This document shows positions 1-8,823 of a stretch of 64,000 nt of DNA, piece after piece. The stretch lies in contig OY969786.1 in assembly GCA_963703075.1 (NCBI GenBank), positions 2,852,001 to 2,916,000 of the forward strand, in the 5' to 3' direction. The notes beneath the pieces were generated by a model. It was not told the origin of the DNA, searched no databases, and worked only from the letters and a program-made list of their open reading frames with translations. Made by a program: the position numbers and the translations under genes. Every line of letters starts with the position of its first letter. Within the stretch, counting starts at the first letter, position 1. The stretch comes from Korobacter sp963703075 (lineage in GTDB: Bacteria; Acidobacteriota; Terriglobia; Terriglobales; Acidobacteriaceae).

Positions 1-417
1 CGCTCCCGCGCTGAGTGGATGGTCATCGAAAAGAAGTTGCAGGACCGCGTGCTCTTCCTCGGCAAGCAGGATGAAGTACACGAAAAACTTCCCGCTGCCG
101 ACTTAATGCTGATGCCCAGCACCCTCGAATCGTTCGGTCTAGCCGCTCTTGAAGCCATGGCCTGCGAGGTCGTTCCCGTCGCCACCAACGCCGGCGGCGT
201 TCCCGAAGTTATCGATCACGGTGTGGACGGCTTTCTGGCTGACGTGGGCGACATCGAAACCATGGCCAAGTACAGCATCGAAGTCCTCAGCGACGATGAA
301 AAACTGAACGACATGGCGAAGATGGCCCGCTTCAAGGCGCAATCCACCTACTGCGCTTCCAAGATCATTCCCATGTATGAGGATTTCTACCGCGAGGTGC
401 TGGAGCGCGCTTCGTAA
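1..417 (+). CDS. bshA: N-acetyl-alpha-D-glucosaminyl L-malate synthase, 3' part
   Basis: This is the C-terminal 138 residues of a GT4-family glycosyltransferase; the frame is open at base 1, so the start lies upstream of the window. The visible part is the nucleotide-sugar half: VLFLGKQDEV, then the ESFGLAALEAMACE loop, where the two Glu of the E-x7-E motif bind the donor, then GGVPEVI. The LGKQD and FGLxxLEAMAC wording matches BshA, which joins GlcNAc from UDP-GlcNAc to L-malate in bacillithiol synthesis. A generic GT4 enzyme cannot be fully excluded without the N-terminus. Its last 31 bases overlap the end of the convergent LytS-like kinase gene. Confidence 0.8.
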   Translation, partial: RSRAEWMVIEKKLQDRVLFLGKQDEVHEKLPAADLMLMPSTLESFGLAALEAMACEVVPVATNAGGVPEVIDHGVDGFLADVGDIETMAKYSIEVLSDDEKLNDMAKMARFKAQSTYCASKIIPMYEDFYREVLERAS

Positions 418-1730
418 ACCGCACCCGCCACCGATCCGCCCATTTCATCCGGCTGCGGAATCGGCAAGGTGACGCGGATTAAAGTTCCCTTGCCCGGCGT
501 GCTGTCGGTTTCCAGGTGCGCCGAATCCCCATACAGCACCTGCAGCCGCTCCGTGACGTTCGCCATCCCAATGCCGGTGCCCGAACTCGGCGCACTATCG
601 GTGAACCCCACGCCATCGTCTTCGACTTCAATCACCACGCGGTCTCCCGCCAGCCGGCTGCGCAGGTAGATGCTGCCGCCATCGATCCGCGGCGCAACCC
701 CGTGCTTGATCGCGTTCTCCACCAGCGGCTGCAACATCATGCTCGGCACCATCACTTCCAGCGATGCCGGCTCCAGTTCCTTCAGCACCCGCAGCTTGTC
801 CGGGCCAAACCGCACCACTTCGATATCGAGATAGTCATCGATGAAATTGAATTCTTCGCTTAACGGCACGAACGCATCGGTCGTACGCATCAGCCGCCGC
901 AAGATGTTGGCCAGCTTCACCACCATTTCGCGCGCCTTGTCGGGATTGAAACGCACCAGCGATGAGACGGAGTTCAACGTGTTGAACAGGAAGTGCGGGT
1001 TGATCTGGCTCTGCAGCGCCTCCATGCGGGTCTGCAGCAGCAATCGTTCCTGCTCCTCCAGCTTCATCTCGATGCGCGCATTATTCAGCACCTTCAGCGC
1101 GATCGCCACGCACATCACCGTCCCGGCATACACTGCCAGTTCCACCCCCCAGTTCGGACTGTAGAGCGCGAAGAGACGCTTAGGCCACATGCGATGCAGC
1201 TGCATCCTTGCCAGGGTCAACACCAGGATCAAAATGAAGAACGAAGTCTGCCAGTCGATCAGCGACTTCTTGATGCTGCGGCGGATCCACCGGTAAATGC
1301 TGAGATCGAACAGCGGCGAGAACGACCAGATCACCTCGCGGTCCTGCGCAATGTGCCGCAGAAATCCTGCCAGCACCCCAACCAATAAGTTGAACGGCAG
1401 GGTCATCCATTCGCCGAACAGTACCGCGGGAATCGATACCGCAATCCCGCCGCCCGCTCCCACCAGGCGTCCGCCGATCACTCCCATGAGAATGGAAAAC
1501 TCGAATCCCATGTCGGCCGCGAGGAAGTTCTTCACCCACAGGCGCGTCAGCACGCCCAGCGCGATCGGGATACTGATGATCGCGATCAGCTCAATTTTTT
1601 CCTTGAGTGTCCGCTCTTCATGAAAGAGCAATTGGCGAAACCGCCGCGCGCGTACCAACACGCTGCTCACCGCCGCGGCCGCGCCGAGCCGTATGAGCAA
1701 CGTAATCAGGATGAGCTTCTGGTCCACCAT
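387..1730 (-). CDS. LytS-like sensor histidine kinase (5TMR-LYT type)
   Basis: Membrane sensor kinase of 447 residues. The N-terminal half is hydrophobic, with a LytS-type five-helix region including GGRLVGAGGGIAVSIPAVLF, and further segments up to about residue 215. After a short coiled stretch comes the His_kinase domain, with phospho-acceptor His in QINPHFLFNTLNS (about residue 250). The HATPase part shows NAIKHG, EDDGVGF and GTGIGMANV. Kinases of this group usually work with a LytTR-family regulator, but none is encoded nearby. The gene starts 6 bases after the stop of the AlaX-like gene, so the two are probably co-transcribed. Substrate or signal is unknown. Confidence 0.88.
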   Translation of the reverse strand: MVDQKLILITLLIRLGAAAAVSSVLVRARRFRQLLFHEERTLKEKIELIAIISIPIALGVLTRLWVKNFLAADMGFEFSILMGVIGGRLVGAGGGIAVSIPAVLFGEWMTLPFNLLVGVLAGFLRHIAQDREVIWSFSPLFDLSIYRWIRRSIKKSLIDWQTSFFILILVLTLARMQLHRMWPKRLFALYSPNWGVELAVYAGTVMCVAIALKVLNNARIEMKLEEQERLLLQTRMEALQSQINPHFLFNTLNSVSSLVRFNPDKAREMVVKLANILRRLMRTTDAFVPLSEEFNFIDDYLDIEVVRFGPDKLRVLKELEPASLEVMVPSMMLQPLVENAIKHGVAPRIDGGSIYLRSRLAGDRVVIEVEDDGVGFTDSAPSSGTGIGMANVTERLQVLYGDSAHLETDSTPGKGTLIRVTLPIPQPDEMGGSVAGAVYEARSSTSR

Positions 1731-1736
1731 GGATCG

Positions 1737-2948
1737 CTAAACGATCTTTCTGCCGACTGTCTCCAGCATCGCTTCTATCTTAGACGCATCTTGCGCTCCG
1801 CCCTGCGCCATATCTTTGTTCCCGCCGCCCCGACCGCCAAGCTCAACCAGCGCCTCTTTCATCAGCGCCCCCATATCGTTCGGCAAGCCCGGCGTCTGCG
1901 CGAACACCACCGACGGTTGCGATCCCCCGCAGCCCAGCAGTGCAACTACCTGTCCTTGCCGCGTGAGCCGCTGCGCCAGCAGCTTGATAAATCCAAGATC
2001 GCGGTCGGCATAATAGCGCGCAACCACCTTCGCATCTCCCAGCGCCGCCAGGATGGAATCCGCGTTGAACGATGCCAGCTCTTCCAGCAACTTGTGCTCC
2101 CGCTTGACTCCTGCTTTTCCTTCCTCAATCAGCTTCCGCACCTGCGCCGGCACTTCGTACATATGCGTCGAGAACACCCCCGCCGCTTCGGTCAGCGTTT
2201 CGAAATCCTTGCGCGCCGTGTTCACTGCTCGCATCCCGCAGACAAATTCCACCCGGATCCCCTGCTTCTCTTTGGAAATCTTGCGCAGCAGGATCGCGCC
2301 AATCTGTCCGGTCGAAGCTACATGCGTTCCACCGCACGCATTCAAATCAAAATCCTTGATATCGATCAGCCGCAGCTTCTCGCGTTCCGCCGGTGGAATT
2401 TTGCGCACGCCCATCGCCCGCGCCTCCTCCACCGTCGCGTACTTGATCTCCACCGGCCGGTCCTCAGCGATGACCTCATTCGCCAGCGCCTCGGCTCGTC
2501 GTATCTGTTCCGGCGTCACGCTCTTCGCATCTAGATCGATGGTGCAACTCTCCGCGCCCATGTGGAACGAAACTGTCGGCATATCGAACAAGGAAATAAA
2601 CGCCGCCGAGAGCACGTGCTGTCCCGTGTGCTGCTGCATGTGGTCGCGCCGCCGCTCTACATCGATGAACCCGCGCACCCGCGCCTGCCGCGGCAGATCT
2701 TCGTTTGTGGCTTCAACCAGGTGATGAATCGTTCCGTCTTCCCGCTCGCCAACCTCGGCCACCCGCAACTTCTTCCCGCCCTCGACTTCGATCCACCCTG
2801 TATCGAATACCTGTCCGCCGCTCGTCGGATAAAACGCCGTCCGGTCGAGCACCACGTTGACTCGCCCATCCGAACCGCCCTCCGCCGCGATCACACCCGC
2901 AGTGAAGTTCAGCAAAAAACTGTTGTTGTAATAAAGACGTTCCGTCAT
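1737..2948 (-). CDS. AlaX-like alanyl-tRNA editing protein with DHHA1 domain
   Basis: Protein of 403 residues. An alanyl-tRNA synthetase second-additional-domain-like region shows HMQQHTGQHVLSAAF and the partner metal motif DLNACGGTHV; together these give the HxxxH...CxxxH zinc site of Ser/Gly-tRNA(Ala) deacylases. The C-terminal third, ending in GGRGGGNKDMAQGG, is a DHHA1 domain as in AlaRS and long AlaX proteins. It likely hydrolyses mischarged tRNA(Ala). The ORF is open further upstream, but MTERLYY at 2948 matches the family N-terminus and upstream sequence is repeat DNA, so that start was chosen. The LytS-like kinase follows directly. Confidence 0.85.
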   Translation of the reverse strand: MTERLYYNNSFLLNFTAGVIAAEGGSDGRVNVVLDRTAFYPTSGGQVFDTGWIEVEGGKKLRVAEVGEREDGTIHHLVEATNEDLPRQARVRGFIDVERRRDHMQQHTGQHVLSAAFISLFDMPTVSFHMGAESCTIDLDAKSVTPEQIRRAEALANEVIAEDRPVEIKYATVEEARAMGVRKIPPAEREKLRLIDIKDFDLNACGGTHVASTGQIGAILLRKISKEKQGIRVEFVCGMRAVNTARKDFETLTEAAGVFSTHMYEVPAQVRKLIEEGKAGVKREHKLLEELASFNADSILAALGDAKVVARYYADRDLGFIKLLAQRLTRQGQVVALLGCGGSQPSVVFAQTPGLPNDMGALMKEALVELGGRGGGNKDMAQGGAQDASKIEAMLETVGRKIV

Positions 2949-2954
2949 AGCCCC

Positions 2955-3135
2955 TTTTGTCATCCTGAGCGCAGCGGCCAACCGCCGCGCAGTCGAAGGA
3001 TCCCTATTCCCTCCTGCAACGCATTCAACGACCCAAAGCGGGAAGTGCCGCAGGCACGCCAGATGCATAGCCCAGCACGTGAGTGCTGGGAACACCGTAC
3101 CGCGACGCTAGAGTCCCCTTCAGGGGACGACACCC
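2955..3135. repeat. Cluster of dispersed palindromic intergenic repeats
   Basis: Non-coding gap rich in short repeats. It starts with a GTCATCCTGAGCG...AGTCGAAGGATCC unit at about 2959-3003. Next comes a perfect hairpin at 3071-3090 (arms CCCAGCAC/GTGCTGGG, loop GTGA), then a second small palindrome, GTCCCC-TTCA-GGGGAC, near 3113-3128. Related units recur in other gaps of this window, for example near 8220-8250. They look like REP-type mobile palindromic units. Confidence 0.65.
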
Positions 3136-3176
3136 CGCAAAGCGTCCCCCCATCGGCTCTTCTGTTACCCACGACA

Positions 3177-4412
3177 TCAATACGGCTGAATAATTCCGCC
3201 CAAATTCCGCGACTTCGGCTTCTTCTTCTCCGCCTTCGCCTTCCCGAAATACCACGCGATCACATCGATATACTTCAATCCGCTGCCCGTGTTGAACAGC
3301 ACCACCCGCTCGTTTTCCTTTAAGAAGCCGTTCTCGCGCAGCTTCCAATACGCCGCCAGCGCCGCTGCGCCCTCCGGCGCCGCAAACACGCCTTCTTCTT
3401 CCGCCCAACTTTTGAAGGCCTGCATGATCTCGTCATCGCTCACCGCGACTGCCGTTCCGCCGCTCGCCTTCATAATGTGCAGGATCTCGCGGTCGCCATA
3501 CGGTTTCGGCACCCGCAGTCCCGCCGCTGCGGTATGCGCGTCTTTCCACATCTCCATCGTCTCGCGATGCTCTTCCCAGGCCTTCACCACCGGCGCGCAC
3601 CCTGCAGCCTGCGCGCAAATCATCTTCGGCCGCTTGGCGCCAATCCACCCCAGCGCCTCCATCTCCTCGAATGCCTTCCACATCCCCAGCAGCCCCACGC
3701 CGCCGCCCGTGGGATAGATGATCGCCTCCGGCAGCTCCCACCCCAACTGCTCTGCGACCTCGTATCCCATCGTTTTCTTGCCCTCGACGCGAAATGGTTC
3801 CTTCAACGTTGAAATGTCGAACCATCCCTCCGCCTGCTTGCGCTCCCCGACCATCCGCGCGCAGTCGCTGATCAGCCCATCGACGTACGTTACCTTCGCC
3901 CCGTAGCTTTCGCACTCCACCCGGTTCGCCATCGGCACATCCTGCGGCATGAAGATGTGCGCCTCGATGCCCGCCGCCGCGCAATACGCCGCCAGCGCGC
4001 TCGCCGCATTTCCCGCTGATGGAATCGCAATCTTCTTGATCCCGTACGCGCGCGCCATCGTCACCGCCATCCCCAACCCGCGCGCCTTGAACGATCCCGT
4101 CGGGTTCAGCCCCTCATCTTTAATGTAGACATGCGCATGCTTGCGGCTCTTAAGAAGCGGCGTGAACCCTTCCCCCAGCGTCACCGGTTCTACATCCGGC
4201 AGAACGTCGCGATAGCGCCACATCGAAGCCGGCCCCGCGCTCACCGCATCACGCGAGAGATTATTCGCGAACTGGTACCGCACCCACAACGGCCCCGCGC
4301 ACTTCCCGCAAACCGTGGGGGTGCCCCATCCTGAGCCGGGCGAAGGGTGGGGATTTTCCGGCGCGATCTTCTCCCCGCACCGCGCACACTCGAAATAGGA
4401 AATCTTCGCCAT
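3177..4412 (-). CDS. thrC: Threonine synthase (PLP-dependent, beta family)
   Basis: Converts O-phospho-L-homoserine to threonine. The protein is 411 residues. An N-terminal zinc-ribbon-like region has CARC (residues 9-12) and CGKC (35-38). The PLP lysine is K109 in NPTGSFKARG, and the phosphate-binding SAGNAASALAAY and GGGVGLLGMWKAF loops are present. MAKISYFEC at 4412 was chosen over the longer ORF start because the extension is low-complexity and would overlap the upstream gene. The upstream TPR gene ends 7 bases before the start. About residues 21-32, between the two CxxC pairs, are encoded by a copy of a dispersed intergenic repeat, an in-frame insertion. Confidence 0.92.
   Translation of the reverse strand: MAKISYFECARCGEKIAPENPHPSPGSGWGTPTVCGKCAGPLWVRYQFANNLSRDAVSAGPASMWRYRDVLPDVEPVTLGEGFTPLLKSRKHAHVYIKDEGLNPTGSFKARGLGMAVTMARAYGIKKIAIPSAGNAASALAAYCAAAGIEAHIFMPQDVPMANRVECESYGAKVTYVDGLISDCARMVGERKQAEGWFDISTLKEPFRVEGKKTMGYEVAEQLGWELPEAIIYPTGGGVGLLGMWKAFEEMEALGWIGAKRPKMICAQAAGCAPVVKAWEEHRETMEMWKDAHTAAAGLRVPKPYGDREILHIMKASGGTAVAVSDDEIMQAFKSWAEEEGVFAAPEGAAALAAYWKLRENGFLKENERVVLFNTGSGLKYIDVIAWYFGKAKAEKKKPKSRNLGGIIQPY
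4319..4352. repeat. Dispersed 34-bp repeat copy inside thrC
   Basis: Read on the minus strand this begins CCCCACCCTTCGC and ends GGGGCACCC. It matches the intergenic copy at 21019-21052 in all but about five of 34 positions. It lies between the two CxxC pairs of threonine synthase and keeps the frame, adding roughly PHPSPGSGWGTP. Confidence 0.8.
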
Positions 4413-4419
4413 AGAATTT

Positions 4420-5151
4420 CTACGCTGGCAGGCTATCGCGCAGCGCTTTGGTCTTGCGGAACCACGGCCGCTCCCGCCGCTTTTGAAATCCCGGCATCGT
4501 CCGCCGTTTCGCCAGGATACCCTCCAGAAGCTGTCGCGCTTCCGCCCGCTTCCCCTGCGCCGCCAGGAACTCCGCATAGTGATACTGCGTCTCCGTCAGC
4601 GTCGAGGTGCGGGTCACGGCGTCGAACATCTGCTGCGCCCGTTCCATCTGCCCCGTCTTCCAGTAGGCATACGCCAGCAAACCACCCGCACGCTGAAAGT
4701 CGTACCGTGGATCCTCCGAGATCGTTCGCTGCAGGTCGGGCAGCGCCCCTTGCACATCTCCCAGTTCGATTTTCGCCACCGCCCGCCGGTAGAACGGATC
4801 CACCGAATCGGTTCGCGACGAGATTGCGCGATCGTATGCGTCCTTCGCCTGTGCCCACTTCCCTTCGTCCAGATAAATCTGCCCCAGCTCTTCGTAGTTC
4901 CCGGCCGACGGGTTGTCCACCACCGCCGCTTCCAGCTCCCGCTTGCGCGACCCGCGCCTCACGAACTTGAAGGCCCCCGGGTCCGTCAGCTCCGGCAACG
5001 CCTCCACCGCTAAATAAATGAGTGCGCCAATCGGCCCGAGGAACAGGATGATCCACAGCCAATAGAAATCCGGCCGCTTCAGAATGAAGTGAATGATCGC
5101 CGCAATAACCAGGATCGAGCCGATCCCAAAGAAGCCGCCAAAGCCAAACAT
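4420..5151 (-). CDS. TPR-repeat membrane protein
   Basis: Protein of 243 residues. Two N-terminal hydrophobic segments (about 8-24 and 29-48) resemble the PLDc_N-type short membrane region, with FYWLWIILFLGPIGALIY. Residues from about 85 form TPR units: NYEELGQIYLDEGKWAQAKDAY, then DPFYRRAVAKIELGDVQGAL, then GGLLAYAYWKTGQMERAQQMF. Such proteins usually scaffold protein-protein contacts at the membrane, and no partner can be named. The gene sits immediately upstream of thrC on the same strand. Upstream of its start is repeat-containing non-coding DNA. Confidence 0.8.
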   Translation of the reverse strand: MFGFGGFFGIGSILVIAAIIHFILKRPDFYWLWIILFLGPIGALIYLAVEALPELTDPGAFKFVRRGSRKRELEAAVVDNPSAGNYEELGQIYLDEGKWAQAKDAYDRAISSRTDSVDPFYRRAVAKIELGDVQGALPDLQRTISEDPRYDFQRAGGLLAYAYWKTGQMERAQQMFDAVTRTSTLTETQYHYAEFLAAQGKRAEARQLLEGILAKRRTMPGFQKRRERPWFRKTKALRDSLPA

Positions 5152-5222
5152 GGTCGCCTCATACTATATCCACCCAGCTTGTGGGGAGCCACTAAGGCCC
5201 TTGCTCCTCCTGCTTCCTCTCC

Positions 5223-5264
5223 TGTCATGGCGAGGAGCGAAGCGACGTGGCAATCTGCTGCTCC
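5223..5264. repeat. Dispersed repeat, TGTCATGGCGAGGAG...GGCAATCTGC type
   Basis: Intergenic unit of the family TGTCAT(T/G)GCGAGG...GGCAA(T/C)C(T/C)GC. Other copies lie at about 6921-6968, within each unit of the array at 9883-10372, and at 17743-17783. It is not inside a gene here. Confidence 0.65.
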
Positions 5265-5297
5265 TGTGCCAATAAACGACGGTCTCTCCCTGATAAA

Positions 5298-6164
5298 ATG
5301 GAGCCAGTGACCTCCCGCATCCGCCTCATTGCCATTGATATCGACGGAACCTTGCTCAATTCCCAGCTGCAGATTTCCGCCGCCAACCTTGCGGCCTTGC
5401 AGCGCGCGCACCAAGAGGGCATCGAGGTCGTGCTCGGCACCGGCCGTCGCCATGCCTTCGCTATGCCTGTTGCCGAGGCCCTTGGCTTCCCTCTCTGGAT
5501 GATCAGCTCCAATGGCGCCGTCACTCGCTCCACCCGCGACGAGCACTTTTACATTGACTTCCTCCCCGCCCAGGCCGCCCGCGAACTGTGCACTTACATG
5601 GGCGACCCATTCCGCGCCAACACCGTTCTCACCTTCGAACGTCCCGGCAAAGGCGCCCTCATCGTCGAACGCACCGACGAACTCACCGAATCCATCCAGC
5701 GCTGGATCGAAAAAAACTCACAATTCATCGAATACAGCGTCCCTATAGAAGACGCCATTGTGAGCGACCCCATCCAAGCCATGTTCTGCGGCACCATCGC
5801 CAAGATGGAGCTCGCCCAAGCGAAGCTGCGCGCCTGGCCGGGACTTGACCGCATCACCGTGCTCAAAACCCAATACGACCACCGCAACCTCTGCATCGTC
5901 GACATCCTCAATCGCGACTGCTCCAAGGGCCACGCCCTCCAACGCTTCGCCCAGGCCCGCGGCATCGCCCGCGAAGAAATCGTGGCCATCGGCGATAACT
6001 ACAACGATATCGAGATGTTGCGCGTCGCAGGACACCCGTTTCTCATGGCCAACGCGGCTGCCGAGCTCAAACTGAACGGCTGGCCAGTGACATTAAGTAA
6101 CGACGAAAGTGGCGTTGCCGCCGCCATAGAACAGGTATTATCTGGAGTCGGTACTCGTGCATAA
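5298..6164 (+). CDS. Cof-type HAD family phosphatase
   Basis: Protein of 288 residues, usual for Cof/YidA-type HAD hydrolases with a C2B cap. Motif I is AIDIDGTLLNS, with nucleophile and acid D14 and D16. Motif II is in MISSNGA. The motif III lysine is in SKGHAL, and motif IV is AIGDNYNDIEML. The substrate is likely a phosphorylated sugar or cofactor but cannot be fixed from sequence. The start at 5298 was preferred to an upstream in-frame ATG because the conserved domain begins within 12 residues and the extension runs into a repeat. The next gene starts with GTG inside this gene's last codons (8-base overlap), so they are coupled. Confidence 0.88.
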   Translation: MEPVTSRIRLIAIDIDGTLLNSQLQISAANLAALQRAHQEGIEVVLGTGRRHAFAMPVAEALGFPLWMISSNGAVTRSTRDEHFYIDFLPAQAARELCTYMGDPFRANTVLTFERPGKGALIVERTDELTESIQRWIEKNSQFIEYSVPIEDAIVSDPIQAMFCGTIAKMELAQAKLRAWPGLDRITVLKTQYDHRNLCIVDILNRDCSKGHALQRFAQARGIAREEIVAIGDNYNDIEMLRVAGHPFLMANAAAELKLNGWPVTLSNDESGVAAAIEQVLSGVGTRA

Positions 6165-6852
6165 GTACATTGCAGCTGTGATGGTTGTTCTCGGCACCGC
6201 CGGTTTCGCCTCGGCTGCCGAACTCGCCGTGCTGCAAAACGGATTTACCATCCGTCACGAGCGCCACGAAGTCATTGGCGACACCACCCGCCTCTATACC
6301 AGCACCACCACCGAAGACTTCGTCGATGTGCCCACTGCCCAGGTCGCGTCCTTTGCGCCCGACGACCGGCCCGCGCCGACGCCTGAAACCAAGCAGCCCG
6401 ACGTGCACGCCATGCTCAAGGTTGCCGGAGACAAGCACGGTCTCGATCCCGACTTCCTTGCCAGCGTCGTCCACGCAGAGAGCGCCTACAACACCAGGGC
6501 CGTTTCGCCTAAAGGCGCGCAGGGACTGATGCAGCTCATGCCCGCAACTGCCGCCAAGCTTGGCGTGAAAGACAGCTTCGATCCCGCTTCCAACGTGGAT
6601 GGCGGCTCGAAATATCTCCGCGCCCTGCTCGACCAGTACAACGGCGACGTCGTGAAAGCCCTCGCCGCCTATAACGCCGGTGCCCTGCGCGTGCAGCAGT
6701 ACCACGGCGTGCCGCCCTACGCCGAGACCCGCGCCTACGTCCGCCGCATTGTCGCCGAGTACAACCGCAAGAAAGCCGCCACCAAGCCGGCTCCCGCCAA
6801 GACCACCCAACTCGCCGCGAAAAAGTCCGTCACCTCCGCAAAATCTCAATAA
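6157..6852 (+). CDS. Secreted lytic transglycosylase (SLT domain)
   Basis: Protein of 231 residues starting at GTG. A signal peptide covers about residues 1-21 (VVLGTAGFASA-A). After a linker come about 120 residues of GH23 SLT domain: the catalytic Glu is E108 in HAESAYN, followed by GAQGLMQLMPATA and AAYNAGALRVQ. The Lys/Ala-rich tail (AATKPAPAKTTQLAAKKS) is likely disordered or peptidoglycan-associated. It cleaves the MurNAc-GlcNAc bond to give 1,6-anhydro products. The gene overlaps the HAD phosphatase gene by 8 bases. Confidence 0.9.
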   Translation: MHKYIAAVMVVLGTAGFASAAELAVLQNGFTIRHERHEVIGDTTRLYTSTTTEDFVDVPTAQVASFAPDDRPAPTPETKQPDVHAMLKVAGDKHGLDPDFLASVVHAESAYNTRAVSPKGAQGLMQLMPATAAKLGVKDSFDPASNVDGGSKYLRALLDQYNGDVVKALAAYNAGALRVQQYHGVPPYAETRAYVRRIVAEYNRKKAATKPAPAKTTQLAAKKSVTSAKSQ

Positions 6853-6920
6853 CCCGGTCTTTTCGCAATTCCGCCTCGCGTCGCGCCCACTTCTTCTTGT
6901 CCTTCTCAACGCTCTCTCTT

Positions 6921-6968
6921 TTGTCATTGCGAGGAGGTCGACAGACCGACGCGGCAATCTGCTGACCC
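6921..6968. repeat. Dispersed repeat, TTGTCATTGCGAGG type
   Basis: Copy of the TTGTCATTGCGAGG...GCGGCAATCTGC family in the gap between the transglycosylase and flippase-like genes. Its centre, GGTCGACAGACC, is itself partly palindromic. Confidence 0.65.
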
Positions 6969-7043
6969 CTGCAACATCCCCGACGAATCAACATCGTTTG
7001 ACCCGCATCCCTCCCTCATTTACTTTGTAACTTCACCCGTCGC

Positions 7044-8033
7044 ATGAAGAAGAAGCAAGTCCTCACCTCGATCATCGTCATCCTCGTCCTCGCTGCCCTC
7101 GTTTATCTGCAGGTCAAGGCCTGGCGACACTTCGAGTGGGGCATCTTCTGGCAAATCACCAAGTCGGTAAACTTCGTCCGCGTCGTCGCCGGCATCGCTG
7201 TCGTCTACTTCATCTATGTTCTGCGCGCCGCCCGCTGGCGCGTCTTTCTGCGCTCTCGCCAAACAGTGCACACTTTCGATCTCGTGCCCTCGCAATTCAT
7301 CGGCTTCACCGGACTCGCGCTCCTCGGCCGCCCGGGCGAATTCATCCGCCCTTACCTGGTCGCCCGCAAGTTCAACCTCAGCTTCGCCTCGCAGCTCGTC
7401 GTCTGGACCGCGGAACGCATCTGCGACATGCTCTCCGTCGGCACCATCCTCGCCCTCACTCTCCTCATCCGCCCCGATTTCCGCCACTTCTTCGTGCTGC
7501 CGCACATCCGCACCAAGGCCATCCTCGCCCTCATCGCATTCTTCGTTCTCATCGCCGTGATCCTCGCCGTCAGCGGTGGTCTTCGCGCCCGGCTGCGTAA
7601 ACTCAGCCGTGATCTCAGCCGGTCCGTCGCCCACGATTTCCTTTCCTTCGTCGAGATCGCCGTTACATCGCTCGTCATCTGGCTGCTCATCGCCAGCACC
7701 TACTGGATCACCCTGCACGCCTACCCAACCCTGCGCAACCAGATCCACGTCACCGACGTCCCCCTCATCATGGGCGCCAGCACTCTCGGCTCCCTCATCC
7801 AGCTTCCCGGCGTCGGCGGAGGCTCGCAACTCGCCGTCATCGGCATCCTCTCCTCCCCCGTCTTCGGACTCGGCCACGAACTCGCCGTCAGCGCCGGCAT
7901 CATGCTCTGGATCGTGACCTTCGTCTCCGTTACCCCCATGGGCCTCTTCCTCGCTCATCGCGAAAAACTTTCCCTAACGCGCCTCTCCTCCGAAAGCCAG
8001 GAAGAAGAAAAAGCCGTAGAAACTGTTCCCTGA
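7044..8033 (+). CDS. Lysylphosphatidylglycerol synthase TM-region family membrane protein
   Basis: Integral membrane protein of 329 residues with about eight hydrophobic segments. The first is at residues 7-24 and the last is at MLWIVTFVSVTPMGLFLA near the C-terminus. Family features include RAARWRVFLRS, GFTGLALLGRPGEFIRPYL and the late GVGGGSQLAVIGIL. These belong to the UPF0104/AglD2 group, which is linked to flipping or transfer of polyprenyl- or lipid-linked groups. No catalytic domain is fused. The substrate is unknown. The gene is flanked by repeat-bearing gaps and is probably transcribed alone. Confidence 0.82.
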   Translation: MKKKQVLTSIIVILVLAALVYLQVKAWRHFEWGIFWQITKSVNFVRVVAGIAVVYFIYVLRAARWRVFLRSRQTVHTFDLVPSQFIGFTGLALLGRPGEFIRPYLVARKFNLSFASQLVVWTAERICDMLSVGTILALTLLIRPDFRHFFVLPHIRTKAILALIAFFVLIAVILAVSGGLRARLRKLSRDLSRSVAHDFLSFVEIAVTSLVIWLLIASTYWITLHAYPTLRNQIHVTDVPLIMGASTLGSLIQLPGVGGGSQLAVIGILSSPVFGLGHELAVSAGIMLWIVTFVSVTPMGLFLAHREKLSLTRLSSESQEEEKAVETVP

Positions 8034-8069
8034 TTCAGAAATGTCGTGGCGAACATCCGCCCAAAACTG

Positions 8070-8250
8070 TGGGTGCCCCACCCTTGTCGCGTTTTCATGC
8101 GACAGGGTGGGTGGCAACGAGGCGCGCATCACGTCAGCCCCAAACTTCCACCAGCCCGAGTGCCGCGGGCACACCAGAAAATAGCCCCGACGTAAGCCTA
8201 GCTCCGCTGCGCACCCTCGCAGAGTCCGCTTCAGCGGACGACATCCTGAG
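8070..8250. repeat. Dispersed palindromic repeats upstream of nrdR
   Basis: At 8070-8114 a TGGGTGCCCCACCCTTGTCGC...GCGACAGGGTGGGTGG unit can fold into a long hairpin; the same family forms the array at 9883-10372. Near 8223-8238 a second palindrome, GTCCGCTTCAGCGGAC, resembles the one near 3113-3128. No gene is seen in this gap. Confidence 0.65.
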
Positions 8251-8305
8251 ACTGCTACAATATTTTGTTACCGAATCCCTCTGGAGAGCACTGTAGGCAT
8301 CCCCC

Positions 8306-8794
8306 ATGCGCTGCCCTTTTTGCGGCCATCCTGAAGACAAAGTCGTCGACTCGCGCGAGAGCAAGGAAGGCGAATCCATTCGCCGCCGCCGTGAATGTCT
8401 GAAGTGCGAAAAGCGCTTCACCACCTACGAGCGCATCGACGAGATTCCTTACATGGTCGTCAAAAAAGACGGACGCCGCGAGCGCTTCGATCGCCAGAAG
8501 GTTCTGAACGGCCTCATGCGCGCCTGCGAAAAGCGCCCGGTCTCCATCGGCAAGCTCGAACAGATCGTCAACGAAGCCGAAACGTTCGTCATCGATTCCC
8601 CCGAACGCGAGCGCAAGACCAGCGAAATCGGCCATCTCATCATGGAGCACCTCAAGAAGTACGACAAGGTGGCTTACGTGCGCTTCGCTTCCGTTTATCT
8701 CGATTTCAAAGATGTCCGCGAGTTCCTCGCCGAACTCCAGGATTTACTCAATCACAAGGATCCCGCCGCCAACGCGGTCAAGCCTGCAAAATAA
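8306..8794 (+). CDS. nrdR: Transcriptional repressor NrdR
   Basis: Protein of 162 residues, the usual length. The N-terminal zinc ribbon has CPFC (residues 3-6) and CLKC (31-34), followed by RRRECLKCEKRFTTYER. The ATP-cone domain follows (VKKDGRRERFDRQKVLNGLMRAC, then KVAYVRFASVYLDF). It senses (d)ATP and represses ribonucleotide reductase genes through NrdR boxes. No nrd gene lies in this window. Isocitrate dehydrogenase begins 29 bases downstream on the same strand, so the two may share a transcript. Confidence 0.96.
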   Translation: MRCPFCGHPEDKVVDSRESKEGESIRRRRECLKCEKRFTTYERIDEIPYMVVKKDGRRERFDRQKVLNGLMRACEKRPVSIGKLEQIVNEAETFVIDSPERERKTSEIGHLIMEHLKKYDKVAYVRFASVYLDFKDVREFLAELQDLLNHKDPAANAVKPAK

Positions 8795-8823
8795 CCGCAT
8801 TCTTATTTTCTGAAGGACGATGA

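Noticed and set aside
7020..7958. 312-residue open frame on the minus strand, very rich in Asp/Glu/Gly
   Set aside because: Antisense shadow of the flippase-like membrane protein; composition is the mirror of hydrophobic codons.
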